DNA of 30,977 bases from Ruminococcaceae bacterium UBA7067 (lineage in GTDB: Bacteria > Bacillota > Clostridia > Oscillospirales > Acutalibacteraceae). The first letter of the stretch is position 1. Each line of letters starts with the position of its first letter. The position numbers were made by a program, and so were the translations under genes. Positions 15,694 through 24,979 of the stretch are shown piece after piece. Below the pieces are notes generated by a model. The model worked only from the letters and a program-made list of their open reading frames with translations, did not search any database and was not told the DNA's origin. The stretch is from the NCBI GenBank assembly GCA_002493755.1, contig DKZT01000067.1:1-30977 (forward strand), read 5' to 3'.

Positions 15694-17069
15694 TTATTTT
15701 CCCCTGATGAGTTCTGTTTAACAGTAACAGTCAGCACTCTCTCGGTATTCTTGGTTACACCTGCTCTCTGAGAGCAACCAAAGCCCTCAAGCCAGAGGAC
15801 TTCATTTTCCTGAGCAAGCAAAAGCAGGGAATCTCTTTTTTCGGAAAGCACCTTTTCATCAATCAAAAACTTTTTCAGCGATTTTGTAAATCTCCTGTTT
15901 TTCGGAGTGAACATATCGCCTGTTTTACGAGTTCTTATAACCGTAACAGCGTTTATTATATCATAGTCAACCGAGTTTTTAAATAACAAATTGTTAAATT
16001 TTGCAGCTTTGTCAAATTCTTTTTTATCAAGCACAGAAAACTCAACCGTTACTCCGTTAAGCTGAGCCTTTTCGCAGCCGAAAACGGCGGCGCAGGCATT
16101 GCCGCCCTTATTCCGATTGTCGGATAATTTATATAGCCTGAATATTCCGCTGTTTGCGTCGGCGCAGATACCGTTTTTTATTCTTACTCTTGACGATGAA
16201 TTTACAGCGCCGCAGATTGACATCACCGTATCGTAATCAGGCTGAATGTCGAAATCTCTTGAAAGCAGAATTATTACAGCACGTGATAAAACCGCTATAT
16301 CAAGCCGCTGAAGCGCTTTCACACAGTAGCCGCCGTCGGTTTTTGCCCTTGCAAGCTCTTCCTCAGCCAGCCTTGAAAGGAAGCTTTCGTCATTTTTCAG
16401 TGTTTGGACGGTGCGCGTTATGCTGTGTTCAAACGCAGAATTAAGCTCCTTTAACACAGGCAGAACGCTGTGGCGGATTTTGTTGCGTGTGTAATCATCA
16501 GTTAAATTAGTGCTGTCTGTTACATATGACAGCCTGTTTTCTCGGCAGTAGTCTTCAATTTCCTCTCTTGAACATTCAATAAGCGGTCTGATTATAAAGT
16601 CCCTTTTGGGCGGTATTCCGCACAGTCCTTTAAGGGCGCTGCCGCGCGACAAATTATATATTACCGTTTCGGCATTATCGTTGGCATTGTGAGCCGTTGC
16701 CGCAACAGCGTTGTATTTTTCGCACAGGCTTGTAAAGTAATCGTACCTGATGTTCCTTGCCGTTTCCTCTGTTCCCGTTTTATTTATTTTAGCAATCTCG
16801 GGAATATCGACGTCAAGAAACTCAAACCGAATATTGTTTTTATCGCAGAAGTCTTTTACAAAAAGCTCGTCACGCTTTGCCTCTTCCCCTCTGATATTGT
16901 GGTTGACGTGAGCGGCAATTATCCTGTTTATTTTAAGCTCATCCTTTGCACCGCAAAGAAAATGAAGCAGACACATTGAATCTGCTCCACCTGAAACGGC
17001 GACAACAATATTACTGCTGTCGCCAAGCATATTATATCTTCTGATTGTGTTTAGAATCTTATTCCTCAC
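15690..17069 (-). CDS. tilS: tRNA(Ile)-lysidine synthetase
   Basis: TilS attaches lysine to C34 of the CAU-anticodon isoleucine tRNA, changing its decoding from AUG to AUA; it is normally essential. The 459-residue protein has the N-type ATP pyrophosphatase loop SGGADS (26-31), the following conserved stretches VNHNIRGEEAKRDE and ATAHNANDNAETVIYNLSRGSALKGLCGI, and the C-terminal TilS domain (about 380-450). The start is GTG at 17067-17069, eight bases after GGAGG. The gene overlaps the dnaB 3' end by 11 bases, so translation is probably coupled. No truncation is seen. Confidence 0.94.
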   Translation of the reverse strand: MRNKILNTIRRYNMLGDSSNIVVAVSGGADSMCLLHFLCGAKDELKINRIIAAHVNHNIRGEEAKRDELFVKDFCDKNNIRFEFLDVDIPEIAKINKTGTEETARNIRYDYFTSLCEKYNAVAATAHNANDNAETVIYNLSRGSALKGLCGIPPKRDFIIRPLIECSREEIEDYCRENRLSYVTDSTNLTDDYTRNKIRHSVLPVLKELNSAFEHSITRTVQTLKNDESFLSRLAEEELARAKTDGGYCVKALQRLDIAVLSRAVIILLSRDFDIQPDYDTVMSICGAVNSSSRVRIKNGICADANSGIFRLYKLSDNRNKGGNACAAVFGCEKAQLNGVTVEFSVLDKKEFDKAAKFNNLLFKNSVDYDIINAVTVIRTRKTGDMFTPKNRRFTKSLKKFLIDEKVLSEKRDSLLLLAQENEVLWLEGFGCSQRAGVTKNTERVLTVTVKQNSSGENN

Positions 17070-18423
17070 GATGAACCTCCGGAGAAGTAAAGCGCATAAA
17101 CTCGCCCTGCCAGTGTAGCTTGATACTGCCTGTTTCGCCGTGTCTGTTTTTTGCTACAAGACATTCGCCACTGTTCTGGTCGCTTTTTGCGTCCTCATCG
17201 TCACCGGCTTTATCGTAATAGCCCTCACGGTAGAGGAAAAGCACAATGTCGGCGTCCTGCTCGATTGAACCCGAGTCACGCAGATCGGACAGCTGAGGTC
17301 TGTGGTCGGCTCTTTTTTCGCTTTCACGGGAAAGCTGAGAAAGCGTTATTACAGGCACATTTATTTCCTTAGCCATAATTTTGAGATTTCGCGTTATCTC
17401 GGAAATTTCCTGAACACGGTTGTCTGTTCTTCTTGCGCCGCTCATAAGCTGTAAGTAGTCGATAATAACAAGGTCAACGTCCTTAAGCCGTCTGAGCTTC
17501 GCTTTCATAGCAGGAACGGTAAGTCCCGGCGTATCGTCAAGATACATTTCGGTTGAGCCTAATACATCGGACGCAGGAATAAGCCTGTCCCACTCATCAT
17601 CGGAAAGCTTACCCGTTCTGAGCGTTGTACCGCTTATCAGAGCCTCTGACGAGAGTAAACGTGAGGCAAGCTGTTCCCTTGACATTTCAAGCGAGAAAAA
17701 GACTACCCTTTTCTTGCTCTTGACTGCCGCGTGCTTCGCAATATTGAGCGCAAAGCTCGTTTTACCCATACCTGGTCGGGCTGCAAGCAGAATAAGGTCA
17801 CTGCGGTTTAGTCCCGTAATCGTTCTGTCCAGATCGCCGATACCCGTTGAAATCGGCTTTGCAAGGTCGCTTTCAGGAGAATTGAGCATATCAAGGCGAT
17901 CCATAGTTTCAAGGATAACCGCACTGAGCTTCTTAAGTCCCTTAATCTCGTTTCTGTTTCTGATGTCATAAATCTTCTGCTCGGCGCTGTCGAGAAGCTT
18001 ATCCGAGCTGAGCTCGCCCGAGGCGGATTCCTCCTGAATTTCACGGGCGGCATAGATAAGAGAGCGAATCTCATACTTCTCTTTTATAATCTCGGCGTAT
18101 GCGGCGACATTTGACACAGACGGTACAATATCCGCAAGCTGAACAAGATAGGACTTTGCAGAGGCTTCGTCAAAGCCGCTCTGAACCTTAACGGCATTCA
18201 GCACCGTAACATAGTCCGAGCGCTTGCCTGCCGCAAAATTTTCAAGCATTATGCTGTATATTATTCTGTGATTTTCAATGTAAAAATAATCCGGCTGCGG
18301 CAGGATTTCCGCTATGGTATCCATACAGCTGTTGTCAAGCAGCACAGCGCCCAGAACGGACTGCTCCGCCTCTGTGCTGTACGGAAGCGAAAAGCTGTCT
18401 AACGAGCCTGTAAATTCCGCCAT
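17059..18423 (-). CDS. dnaB: Replicative DNA helicase DnaB
   Basis: The replicative hexameric 5'-3' helicase (called DnaC in Bacillus subtilis). The 454-residue protein has an N-terminal primase-interaction domain (about 12-115, PYSTEAEQSVLGAVLLD), a linker helix, and the RecA-like motor with Walker A ARPGMGKT (about 215-222), Walker B region VDLVIIDYLQLM and the signature QEISEITRNLKIMAKE, followed by SQLSRESEKRADHRPQLSDLRDSGSIEQDAD. No intein insertion is present. The ATG follows AGGAGT and lies 15 bases after rplI. The order gdpP-rplI-dnaB is conserved widely in Firmicutes. The C-terminal stretch overlaps tilS by 11 bases. Confidence 0.96.
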   Translation of the reverse strand: MAEFTGSLDSFSLPYSTEAEQSVLGAVLLDNSCMDTIAEILPQPDYFYIENHRIIYSIMLENFAAGKRSDYVTVLNAVKVQSGFDEASAKSYLVQLADIVPSVSNVAAYAEIIKEKYEIRSLIYAAREIQEESASGELSSDKLLDSAEQKIYDIRNRNEIKGLKKLSAVILETMDRLDMLNSPESDLAKPISTGIGDLDRTITGLNRSDLILLAARPGMGKTSFALNIAKHAAVKSKKRVVFFSLEMSREQLASRLLSSEALISGTTLRTGKLSDDEWDRLIPASDVLGSTEMYLDDTPGLTVPAMKAKLRRLKDVDLVIIDYLQLMSGARRTDNRVQEISEITRNLKIMAKEINVPVITLSQLSRESEKRADHRPQLSDLRDSGSIEQDADIVLFLYREGYYDKAGDDEDAKSDQNSGECLVAKNRHGETGSIKLHWQGEFMRFTSPEVHREE

Positions 18424-18438
18424 TGCAATACTCCTTAA

Positions 18439-18885
18439 TTATACTTCCGATACCTTAACCTTGATTTTGGCTACAATTCCCTGATAGAGCTTAACCTCAC
18501 AGTTGTAGGTGCCGAAGGCTTTAATCTCGCCGTCAACCGTTATCTTTCTTTTATCAACGTCAATGCCGAACTGCTTTTTAATCTCGGCGCTGATTTCCTT
18601 TGAAGTAACAGAGCCGAAAAGTCTGCCGTTGCTTCCTGCCTTGGCTGTGATGGAAATGGTTTTATCCTCAAGCTTTTCCTTGGACTTATTAGCGTCCGCC
18701 GTGTCTGTTTCGATTTTGTAGCGGCGCGCGTTCTCGGCGTTTTTCACCTCGTTGAGCGCCTGTGCGTTTGCCTCTTTTGCAAGCTTTTTAGGCAAAAGGA
18801 AGTTTCTTGCGTATCCGTCGGATACATTCACAAGCTCACCCTTTTTTCCGCTGCCCTTTACATCCTGTAACAATACTACCTTCAT
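18439..18885 (-). CDS. rplI: 50S ribosomal protein L9
   Basis: L9 binds 23S rRNA near the base of the L1 stalk and affects translational fidelity. The 148-residue product begins MKVVLLQDVKGSGKKGELVN and contains the N-terminal rRNA-binding motif GYARNFLLPKKLAKEA, a long central helix, and the C-terminal domain with GRLFGSVTSKEIS. I choose the ATG at 18885, which gives the family's exact usual beginning and length. An in-frame GTG nine bases earlier lies too near the AGGAGA ribosome binding site. It sits between gdpP (35 bases) and dnaB (15 bases) in one transcript. Confidence 0.96.
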   Translation of the reverse strand: MKVVLLQDVKGSGKKGELVNVSDGYARNFLLPKKLAKEANAQALNEVKNAENARRYKIETDTADANKSKEKLEDKTISITAKAGSNGRLFGSVTSKEISAEIKKQFGIDVDKRKITVDGEIKAFGTYNCEVKLYQGIVAKIKVKVSEV

Positions 18886-18920
18886 TTTAATCACTTTCTC
18901 CTTTCACAAAACCGTTTATA

Positions 18921-20894
18921 TTAATTTTCTTCATCTTTGGCTTTTTCTTTCTTTATATCTATTTTACTGATTATATCGACAAGCTTTTCTCTTACCTCGC
19001 TGATTTTTGTGTTTTTGAACTGCGCTCCTGCCATCGTCATATGACCGCCGCCGCCCATTTGCTCCATAATAAGCTGAACATTCAGATCACCGAGCGAACG
19101 AGCCGAAATGCTGATGGAATCGGCATTCTGGAAAATAACGAATGACGCTACAACATCGTGCAGGCTCAAAAGCTCGTCGGCAGCCTGTGCGGCAGTTACC
19201 CTGACGTCGCCGTTTGATTCATCGGCGCAGGCGATGGCGCAGCTGTTATATATTTCAGCCTGAGATATAATATGATACTTTGTTTTGTATGAGTCGATTG
19301 AGTTTGAGAAAAGCCTCTTGACCTCAACCGTATTGGCTCCGCACTGACGCAGGTAAGCCGCCGCCTCAAAGGTTCTGACACCCGTTTTCAGCACAAAGTT
19401 CTTTGTATCGAGCATAATTCCTGCTAAAAGCGCCTCTGCCTCTAATCTTGTCAGCACATTTTCGCCCATATACTGAATAAGCTCGGTTGCCATCTCGGAC
19501 GCAGACGATGCAAACGGCTCGTGGAAAAATACGAGCGAATTATCAATATGATTTACCATCATTCTGTGGTGGTCGATTACAACAACCTTTTTGCATTTGT
19601 TGTAAAGCTCCTGACTTTCAAGGAATGTCGGGGAATGTGTGTCAACTATTATAAGCAGGGTTTTATCGCTTGCCGACATTACAGCCTCGTTCGGCTCCAT
19701 AAACATATTGCCGTTACCTGCATTTTTAATGCTGTCAATAATCGGCTTCGCCACAGACTGCCTTTGATTTACCACAATATGCGCCGGCTTCTTCTGCGCT
19801 TTTGTTATCGCGCTCCAAAGACCTATTGCGGCGCCCATACAGTCAAGGTCTGAGTTGGCGTGACCCATTATCAGCACATTTTCACAAGCCTTGATATGGT
19901 CGATAAGCGTGCCTGCAATAACCCTTGCCCTGACCTTGTCAAGCTTTGCATAGCCGTTTGAGCTGCCGCCGAAAAAGCGGTAGGATTCGCCTGTTTTAAC
20001 CGCCGCCTGATCGCCGCCTCTGCCCAGCGCCATTTCAAGCGCTTTTCTGGCTTGCTGCTCATTATCACGGAAGCTGTTGCCGCCTCTGCCTACGCCGATG
20101 GAAACGGTAGCCTCCTTGCCGCCCGGAAAGCTTAAAGACTTTATCTCTTCAAGTATGGAAAACTTATCCTCAAGCAGATTGCGGTAATTGCGCTCCTCCA
20201 TAAGAACAAGGTATTTACTGCCGGCGATTTTTTTATACAACGCCTGATTTTTCATCGCCCATTTCTGAAGCGTATTTTCAACTATAACTACGGCGTGAGC
20301 GATCTGCTCGTCATCGTAATCTCTTTCAAATTCTTCTCTGTTGTCAAAGGTCAGAATAGCGACAACCGGGCGGCTGTCGGCATATTCCTGCGCAATTTTT
20401 TTGTAGTTTGTATCATCAATAAAATACAGAATTGCGCCGTCTGATATTTCGTTGGCTATCACGGTGTAGCGGCGGTCGCCGTAAGAAACATTGCTTGACT
20501 CCGCACCGACAAGGCGCTCTATTGTAATTCCCGAGGTATACTGAGCGACAAAATCGCCCACTGCCTCTCTGCCGCTGCATATTTTATCCTTAAAGCGCTT
20601 GTTATACCACACAACGTCGCCTTTTTCACCTGCTACGACAACAGGAATTGAGAATTTGTCAAGATATGTAACATTAACGCCTTTAATGCTCTTGGCACAG
20701 CTTTTTACAACTGCCTTGATATAGCTTTGAAAATACTTGCCCGTTATAAAAACAACAATTATTGATACAATCGCTATGCTCATTTCAATAGCGAATATGT
20801 AAATGTTCCACCGATAGGAGAATGCCGCCATCAGAAAAATGGCGATAGAAAATATAAGAAAAAACGGTGTAAGCGTCCATAATCTTTTTTTCAT
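18921..20894 (-). CDS. gdpP: Cyclic-di-AMP phosphodiesterase GdpP
   Basis: GdpP hydrolyses c-di-AMP to 5'-pApA, and so affects potassium balance, cell-wall stress and antibiotic tolerance. The 657-residue protein shows the full layout: two membrane helices (about 10-50), a PAS-like domain (about 80-145), a degenerate GGDEF domain (about 175-300, no GGDEF motif), and a DHH/DHHA1 catalytic module. Metal-binding residues are visible as GHANSDLD (His345, Asp349, Asp351), DTH (Asp418), DHH (Asp441) and LDTKNF (Asp496), with the late GGGGHMTMAGA loop of DHHA1. The ATG follows GGAGGAG. It lies 23 bases after the RNase J gene, and before rplI, as in other Firmicutes. Confidence 0.95.
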   Translation of the reverse strand: MKKRLWTLTPFFLIFSIAIFLMAAFSYRWNIYIFAIEMSIAIVSIIVVFITGKYFQSYIKAVVKSCAKSIKGVNVTYLDKFSIPVVVAGEKGDVVWYNKRFKDKICSGREAVGDFVAQYTSGITIERLVGAESSNVSYGDRRYTVIANEISDGAILYFIDDTNYKKIAQEYADSRPVVAILTFDNREEFERDYDDEQIAHAVVIVENTLQKWAMKNQALYKKIAGSKYLVLMEERNYRNLLEDKFSILEEIKSLSFPGGKEATVSIGVGRGGNSFRDNEQQARKALEMALGRGGDQAAVKTGESYRFFGGSSNGYAKLDKVRARVIAGTLIDHIKACENVLIMGHANSDLDCMGAAIGLWSAITKAQKKPAHIVVNQRQSVAKPIIDSIKNAGNGNMFMEPNEAVMSASDKTLLIIVDTHSPTFLESQELYNKCKKVVVIDHHRMMVNHIDNSLVFFHEPFASSASEMATELIQYMGENVLTRLEAEALLAGIMLDTKNFVLKTGVRTFEAAAYLRQCGANTVEVKRLFSNSIDSYKTKYHIISQAEIYNSCAIACADESNGDVRVTAAQAADELLSLHDVVASFVIFQNADSISISARSLGDLNVQLIMEQMGGGGHMTMAGAQFKNTKISEVREKLVDIISKIDIKKEKAKDEEN

Positions 20895-20917
20895 AAGCTT
20901 CTCCTCCGGGGATAAGA

Positions 20918-22843
20918 TCAGACATCCATAATAATCGGAAGTATCATCGGTGTACGGCGTGTTTTGCTGTAAATCAGACGTGATACGTCCTCTTTGATTT
21001 TATTCTTTATAACATTCCATTCGTGCACATTGTCGTATGCGCAATCCTCTAAAACATTAGTTGCAGTCTTTTTAATCTCGTCTATAAGCACTTCGGATTC
21101 TCTTACATATACAAAGCCTCTTGAAACAATATCGGGTCCGGAAATAATATGTCCGTCATACGAATCAAGTGACGCTACAACAACGATAAGTCCGTCCTGA
21201 CCTAAGTGCTTACGGTCACGCAGAACAATGCTGCCGACATCACCGACACCAAGACCGTCAACAAACACCTTGCCTGCTTTTACAGAGTCAAGCTGTTTGA
21301 TATATTCCTCATTAAGCTCTATAACATTGCCTATATCGCCTATAAATACATTTTTATGATCCATTCCCATCTGATATGCAAGCTCAGCGTGCTTTCTCAG
21401 ATGCTTCTGCTCGCCGTGAACAGGGATGAAATACTTAGGCTTTACAATGCCGTGAAGTATTTTAAGCTCCTCCTGGCAGGCGTGACCCGAAACGTGAACC
21501 TCGTACATAGACTCGTGGATAACCTGACAGCCTCGCTTTAACAGCTCGTCAACAACGGCGCCTACGGTTTTTTCATTGCCGGGAATCGGGTTTGCGGAAA
21601 TAATAATGAAGTCGCCGGGGCCTACCTCAACCTTTCTGTGGTCGGAATATGCCATTCTGTAAAGAGCCGACATAGGCTCGCCCTGACTGCCCGTTGTAAC
21701 AAGAACTATCTTTTCCGCCGGGTATTTATTGAGCAAATCAATATCTATAATTACTCCGTCCGGAACGTCAAGATAACCAAGCTCCATTGCAACGGTCATA
21801 TAGTTTATCATACTTCTGCCCGAAAAGGCAACCTTTCTGCCGTATTTATCGGCGCAGTTTATTATCTGCTGAACCCTGTTTATATTTGAAGCAAAGGTAG
21901 CGATGATAATTCTCTGATCCTCGGCTCGCTTGAACAGATTGTCAAACGAATCCCCGACCCTTCTCTCGGTCATAGTGTAGCCGGGACGTTCGGCGTTGGT
22001 TGAATCGGCAAGCAAAGCCAGAACACCCTCATTGCCAAGCTGAGCAAAACGCGCAAGGTCAATCATCTGTCCTGCCGTAGGAGTGCAGTCGATTTTAAAG
22101 TCGCCTGTGTGAACGATCGTGCCTGCCGGCGAATGAATAGCAATGCCGACAGCGTCGGGTATAGAGTGGTTAACTCTGATAAATTCAGCGGTCATACAGC
22201 CCAGCTGAACCTTATCGCCTGCTTTCACCTCGTTGAGCTTTGTTTTGTAGAGGACATTATGCTCCTTAAGCTTGTTTTCAACCAGGCCTATTGTAAGAGC
22301 CGTGCCGTAAATCGGCAGACTGACCTTTTTCAGGAGAAACGGCAAACCGCCTATGTGATCCTCGTGACCGTGAGTAATGACTATGCCCTTGATTTTATCA
22401 ATGTTTTCCTCAACATATGAAAAATCGGGAAGAACCAAGTCAACACCGAGCATTTCACCGTCGGGAAATGCCATTCCGCAGTCGAGCAGAAGCATATCGC
22501 CGTTACATTCAAACATAGTAATATTCTTGCCGATTTCATTAAGTCCGCCTAAAAAGGCAATCTTAATCGACGGTTTTGCACTCGAAGCGGGTTTGCTTTT
22601 TGATACATTTTTTCTGTTCTGCGAATATGTTTTTTTCGTTCTCTTAGTGCCCTGCTGAGTGCTTTTAGCCGATGTGCTTTTCTTTGTGCCTTTTGAATTA
22701 TACATCTTAGCGTCATTAGCATTAACGCCGGGGCCGCTTTTTATCTTTTGGTAATAGCCGCCCGATGTGTTTTTTGATTTTACGGATTTTTCGTAAAACG
22801 CTTCATCCAATACTCTCTTTTTGTTCTTAAATTCTGATACCAC
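20918..22843 (-). CDS. rnj: Ribonuclease J with basic N-terminal extension
   Basis: RNase J is a metallo-beta-lactamase/beta-CASP nuclease with endo- and 5'-3' exonuclease activity in mRNA decay and rRNA maturation. The product is 641 residues from a GTG at 22841-22843, which has GGAGG seven bases upstream. A longer reading from 22930 has no such site and would cover the leader. The core begins about residue 93 (IKIAFLGGLNEIGKN), with the zinc motif HGHEDH (158-163), VNHSIPDAVG, HTGDFKID and the beta-CASP/C-terminal parts (STNAERPGY, GSQGEPMSAL, HVSGHACQEEL). Before the core lies about 90 residues rich in Lys, Ser, Thr and Asn, absent from the 555-residue Bacillus proteins. It heads the leftward transcript. 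J1 versus J2 type cannot be decided. Confidence 0.93.
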   Translation of the reverse strand: MVSEFKNKKRVLDEAFYEKSVKSKNTSGGYYQKIKSGPGVNANDAKMYNSKGTKKSTSAKSTQQGTKRTKKTYSQNRKNVSKSKPASSAKPSIKIAFLGGLNEIGKNITMFECNGDMLLLDCGMAFPDGEMLGVDLVLPDFSYVEENIDKIKGIVITHGHEDHIGGLPFLLKKVSLPIYGTALTIGLVENKLKEHNVLYKTKLNEVKAGDKVQLGCMTAEFIRVNHSIPDAVGIAIHSPAGTIVHTGDFKIDCTPTAGQMIDLARFAQLGNEGVLALLADSTNAERPGYTMTERRVGDSFDNLFKRAEDQRIIIATFASNINRVQQIINCADKYGRKVAFSGRSMINYMTVAMELGYLDVPDGVIIDIDLLNKYPAEKIVLVTTGSQGEPMSALYRMAYSDHRKVEVGPGDFIIISANPIPGNEKTVGAVVDELLKRGCQVIHESMYEVHVSGHACQEELKILHGIVKPKYFIPVHGEQKHLRKHAELAYQMGMDHKNVFIGDIGNVIELNEEYIKQLDSVKAGKVFVDGLGVGDVGSIVLRDRKHLGQDGLIVVVASLDSYDGHIISGPDIVSRGFVYVRESEVLIDEIKKTATNVLEDCAYDNVHEWNVIKNKIKEDVSRLIYSKTRRTPMILPIIMDV

Positions 22844-22911
22844 AAATAAACCTCCGTTAAAATATATGTAGTTGTGTCTGTTTCGTAAAATAATTATCCT
22901 GTTTAAATCGA

Positions 22912-22940
22912 ATTTCACGGACAAATTCATAAGATTTCAA
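22912..22940 (-). promoter_or_regulatory. Candidate promoter for the RNase J cluster
   Basis: On the minus strand TTGAAA (22935-22940) and TGAAAT (22912-22917) are spaced 17 bases apart. The -10 matches only four of six bases. It would give a leader of about 60 bases before the GTG at 22843. No stronger candidate was found in 22844-23100. Confidence 0.35.
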
Positions 22941-23261
22941 GTGCCGCAAACGGTGCCCCATACACTTTTCCGTAAAAAATCTGAAATAATGTTAATAAAA
23001 ACCCAGAGTAATCCGAACACATACTTTGTGTTAATTCTATTACTTTTGAATTGATATGTCAAGGCTGCGAGCATTGCAGATTATATTGACAAGCTTCAAA
23101 ACCGCTTGAAAAACAGGCGCATTGTCGTAATTCACTATTAATATTTGCCTTACAGAATAAAATATAAGCTTGATTTAGCTACTATTTGTATAGTAATACT
23201 GTTTGTATTTATAATTCGGCTTTTGTTCACAAAATATATTTACTTATCGAAATTGTCGGTA
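22941..23261. other. Gene-free divergent intergenic region with a small dyad
   Basis: No convincing gene is seen in this A/T-rich stretch between the divergent RNase J and rnhA promoters. It contains a perfect 16-base dyad at 23180-23195 (TACTAT, TTGT, ATAGTA) that overlaps the -35 of a weaker possible plus-strand promoter: TTGTAT (23186-23191), 18 bases, TATAAT (23210-23215). A second copy-like sequence, ACTGTTTGTATT, follows directly after the dyad. A weak CAAGC/GCTTG hairpin lies at 23090-23108. Confidence 0.4.
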
Positions 23262-23290
23262 TTGTTAATTTCCAAAAACTGTGCTATAAT
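23262..23290 (+). promoter_or_regulatory. Extended -10 promoter for rnhA-iscS-iscU
   Basis: TTGTTA (23262-23267), a 17-base spacer, and TGCTATAAT (23282-23290) give a perfect TATAAT with the extended TGn element. The predicted start near 23297 lies about 12 bases before the GGAGG of rnhA. This position also rules out the longer upstream reading of rnhA. Confidence 0.7.
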
Positions 23291-23320
23291 GAACATAATT
23301 TCGGATTTGGAGGAATTCTG

Positions 23321-23758
23321 TTGAAGGATGTTTTAATTTTTACCGACGGCGCCTGTTCGGGCAACCCCGGTCCGGGCGGCTGGGGAGCTATATTAAAATA
23401 TAAATCCGTTGAAAAGGAAATATCCGGCGGTGAACGGGAAACAACTAACAACAGAATGGAGCTTACCGCCGCCATTGAGGCTTTGAAGCTGCTTAAGGAG
23501 AGATGCAACGTCACCCTTTATTCCGATTCGCAGTATGTGTGCAACGGATTAAAGCTTGGCTGGGCAAAAAAATGGCGGGCAAACGGATGGATGCGCAATA
23601 AAAAAGAGCCTGCGCTGAATCCCGAGCTGTGGAAAGAGCTTCTGGAGCTTTACGAGTATCACAACGTGGAGGTCGTCTGGGTCAAGGGTCACGCCGGACA
23701 CCCCGAAAACGAACGCTGTGACCGTCTGGCTGTTGCTCAGTCCGAGAAATTTAAATAA
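23321..23758 (+). CDS. rnhA: Ribonuclease HI
   Basis: RNase HI cuts the RNA strand of RNA-DNA hybrids such as R-loops and primers. The 145-residue protein has all catalytic residues: Asp9 (FTDGACSGNPGPGGWG), Glu47 (TTNNRMELTAAI), Asp69 (LYSDSQYV), His124 and Asp134 (VKGHAGHPENERCDRLA). The length is close to the 155-residue Escherichia coli enzyme. The start is TTG at 23321-23323, seven bases after GGAGG; the reading frame is open upstream to 23186, but the promoter TATAAT at 23285-23290 lies inside that extension, so the longer form is rejected. It starts the transcript that includes iscS, 22 bases downstream. Confidence 0.94.
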   Translation: MKDVLIFTDGACSGNPGPGGWGAILKYKSVEKEISGGERETTNNRMELTAAIEALKLLKERCNVTLYSDSQYVCNGLKLGWAKKWRANGWMRNKKEPALNPELWKELLELYEYHNVEVVWVKGHAGHPENERCDRLAVAQSEKFK

Positions 23759-23780
23759 ATATAGGAAAGGACAATATAAA

Positions 23781-24977
23781 GTGGATAAGAAAAGAATCTA
23801 CGCTGACAATGCAGCGACAACAAAATTATCTCCCGCTGTTTTGCAGGATATGATGCCTTACCTTACCGATGTATACGGCAACCCGTCAAGCCTTTATTCT
23901 GTCGGCGCACAGGCAAAAAAGGCTGTTGAGCTTGCAAGAGAGGATATTGCAAAGGTATTCGGCGCACAGCCGAGCGAAATATTCTTCACAAGCGGCGGCA
24001 GTGAAGCCGACAACTGGGCGATTAAGGGAATTGCCGAGGCGATGGCTAAAAAAGGCAAGAAACACATTATTTCAAGTAAGTTTGAGCATCACGCTGTTCT
24101 GCACTCGCTTGACGCTCTGGCTAAAAAGGGCTTTGAAATAACTCTGCTCGATGTTCACGAAAACGGCATAGTTCGCCCCGAGGAGCTTGAAGCGGCAATA
24201 CGTGAGGACACAGCGCTTGTTACAATAATGTATGCAAATAACGAAATCGGCACAATTCAGCCGATAAGTGAAATCGGCGCTATCTGCAAAAAGCACGGTG
24301 TTATTTTCCACACGGACGCGGTACAGGCAGTCGGAAATGTTAATATAAACGTCAAGGAACAGAATATTGACCTGATGTCGCTTACGGGACACAAGTTTCA
24401 CGGTCCTAAGGGCTGCGGCGCTTTGTATGTAAGAAAGGGACTCCGCCCCGATATTCTGATTGACGGCGGTGCACAGGAGCGAGGCAGACGTGCAGGCACA
24501 GAGAATGTTGCCGGTATAGTGGGTCTTGCCTCGGCACTTAAGCTTGCCGTATCGACAATGGAAGAGCGAAACAAAAGGCTTACCGAGCTTCGTGATTATC
24601 TGATTGACGATTTATTAAAGATAGAGCGTTCCCGTGTAAACGGCGACAGAGTTCACCGCTTGCCCGGTAATGTAAATATGTGCTTTGAGGGCATTGAGGG
24701 TGAATCGCTGCTGCTTATGCTCGACTTAAACGGCGTTTGTGCTTCATCAGGCTCAGCCTGCACCTCAGGCTCGCTCGACCCGAGCCACGTTCTTCTCTCT
24801 ATCGGTCTGCCGCACGAGATTGCTCACGGCTCACTCAGGCTTTCGTTCAGCGACGACACGACAAAAGAGGACGTAGAATATATTGCAAGAACTATTCCCC
24901 CAATTATCGACAGACTTCGTGCTATGTCGCCTTTGTGGGAGCATATAAAGGAAAATGAAAAGAAAGGGATTGTTTGA
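23781..24977 (+). CDS. iscS: Cysteine desulfurase (IscS/NifS type)
   Basis: A PLP enzyme that removes sulfur from cysteine as a protein-bound persulfide for iron-sulfur cluster assembly and thiolation of tRNA. The 398-residue protein begins RIYADNAATT, has the PLP lysine in LTGHKFHGPKGCGAL (Lys205) and the catalytic cysteine in SSGSACTSGSLDPSHVL (Cys327) on the long flexible loop typical of group I (IscS/NifS) enzymes. The start is GTG at 23781, after AGGAAAGGA. A longer frame from 23718 overlaps rnhA and lacks a ribosome binding site. iscU starts two bases after its stop codon. There is no iscR in front, where many Clostridia and proteobacteria have it. Confidence 0.95.
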   Translation: MDKKRIYADNAATTKLSPAVLQDMMPYLTDVYGNPSSLYSVGAQAKKAVELAREDIAKVFGAQPSEIFFTSGGSEADNWAIKGIAEAMAKKGKKHIISSKFEHHAVLHSLDALAKKGFEITLLDVHENGIVRPEELEAAIREDTALVTIMYANNEIGTIQPISEIGAICKKHGVIFHTDAVQAVGNVNINVKEQNIDLMSLTGHKFHGPKGCGALYVRKGLRPDILIDGGAQERGRRAGTENVAGIVGLASALKLAVSTMEERNKRLTELRDYLIDDLLKIERSRVNGDRVHRLPGNVNMCFEGIEGESLLLMLDLNGVCASSGSACTSGSLDPSHVLLSIGLPHEIAHGSLRLSFSDDTTKEDVEYIARTIPPIIDRLRAMSPLWEHIKENEKKGIV

Positions 24978-24979
24978 TT

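Noticed and set aside
23186..23320. 45-residue N-terminal extension of RNase HI
   Set aside because: The promoter TATAAT lies inside it, and the TTG at 23321 has a perfectly spaced GGAGG and gives the family length.
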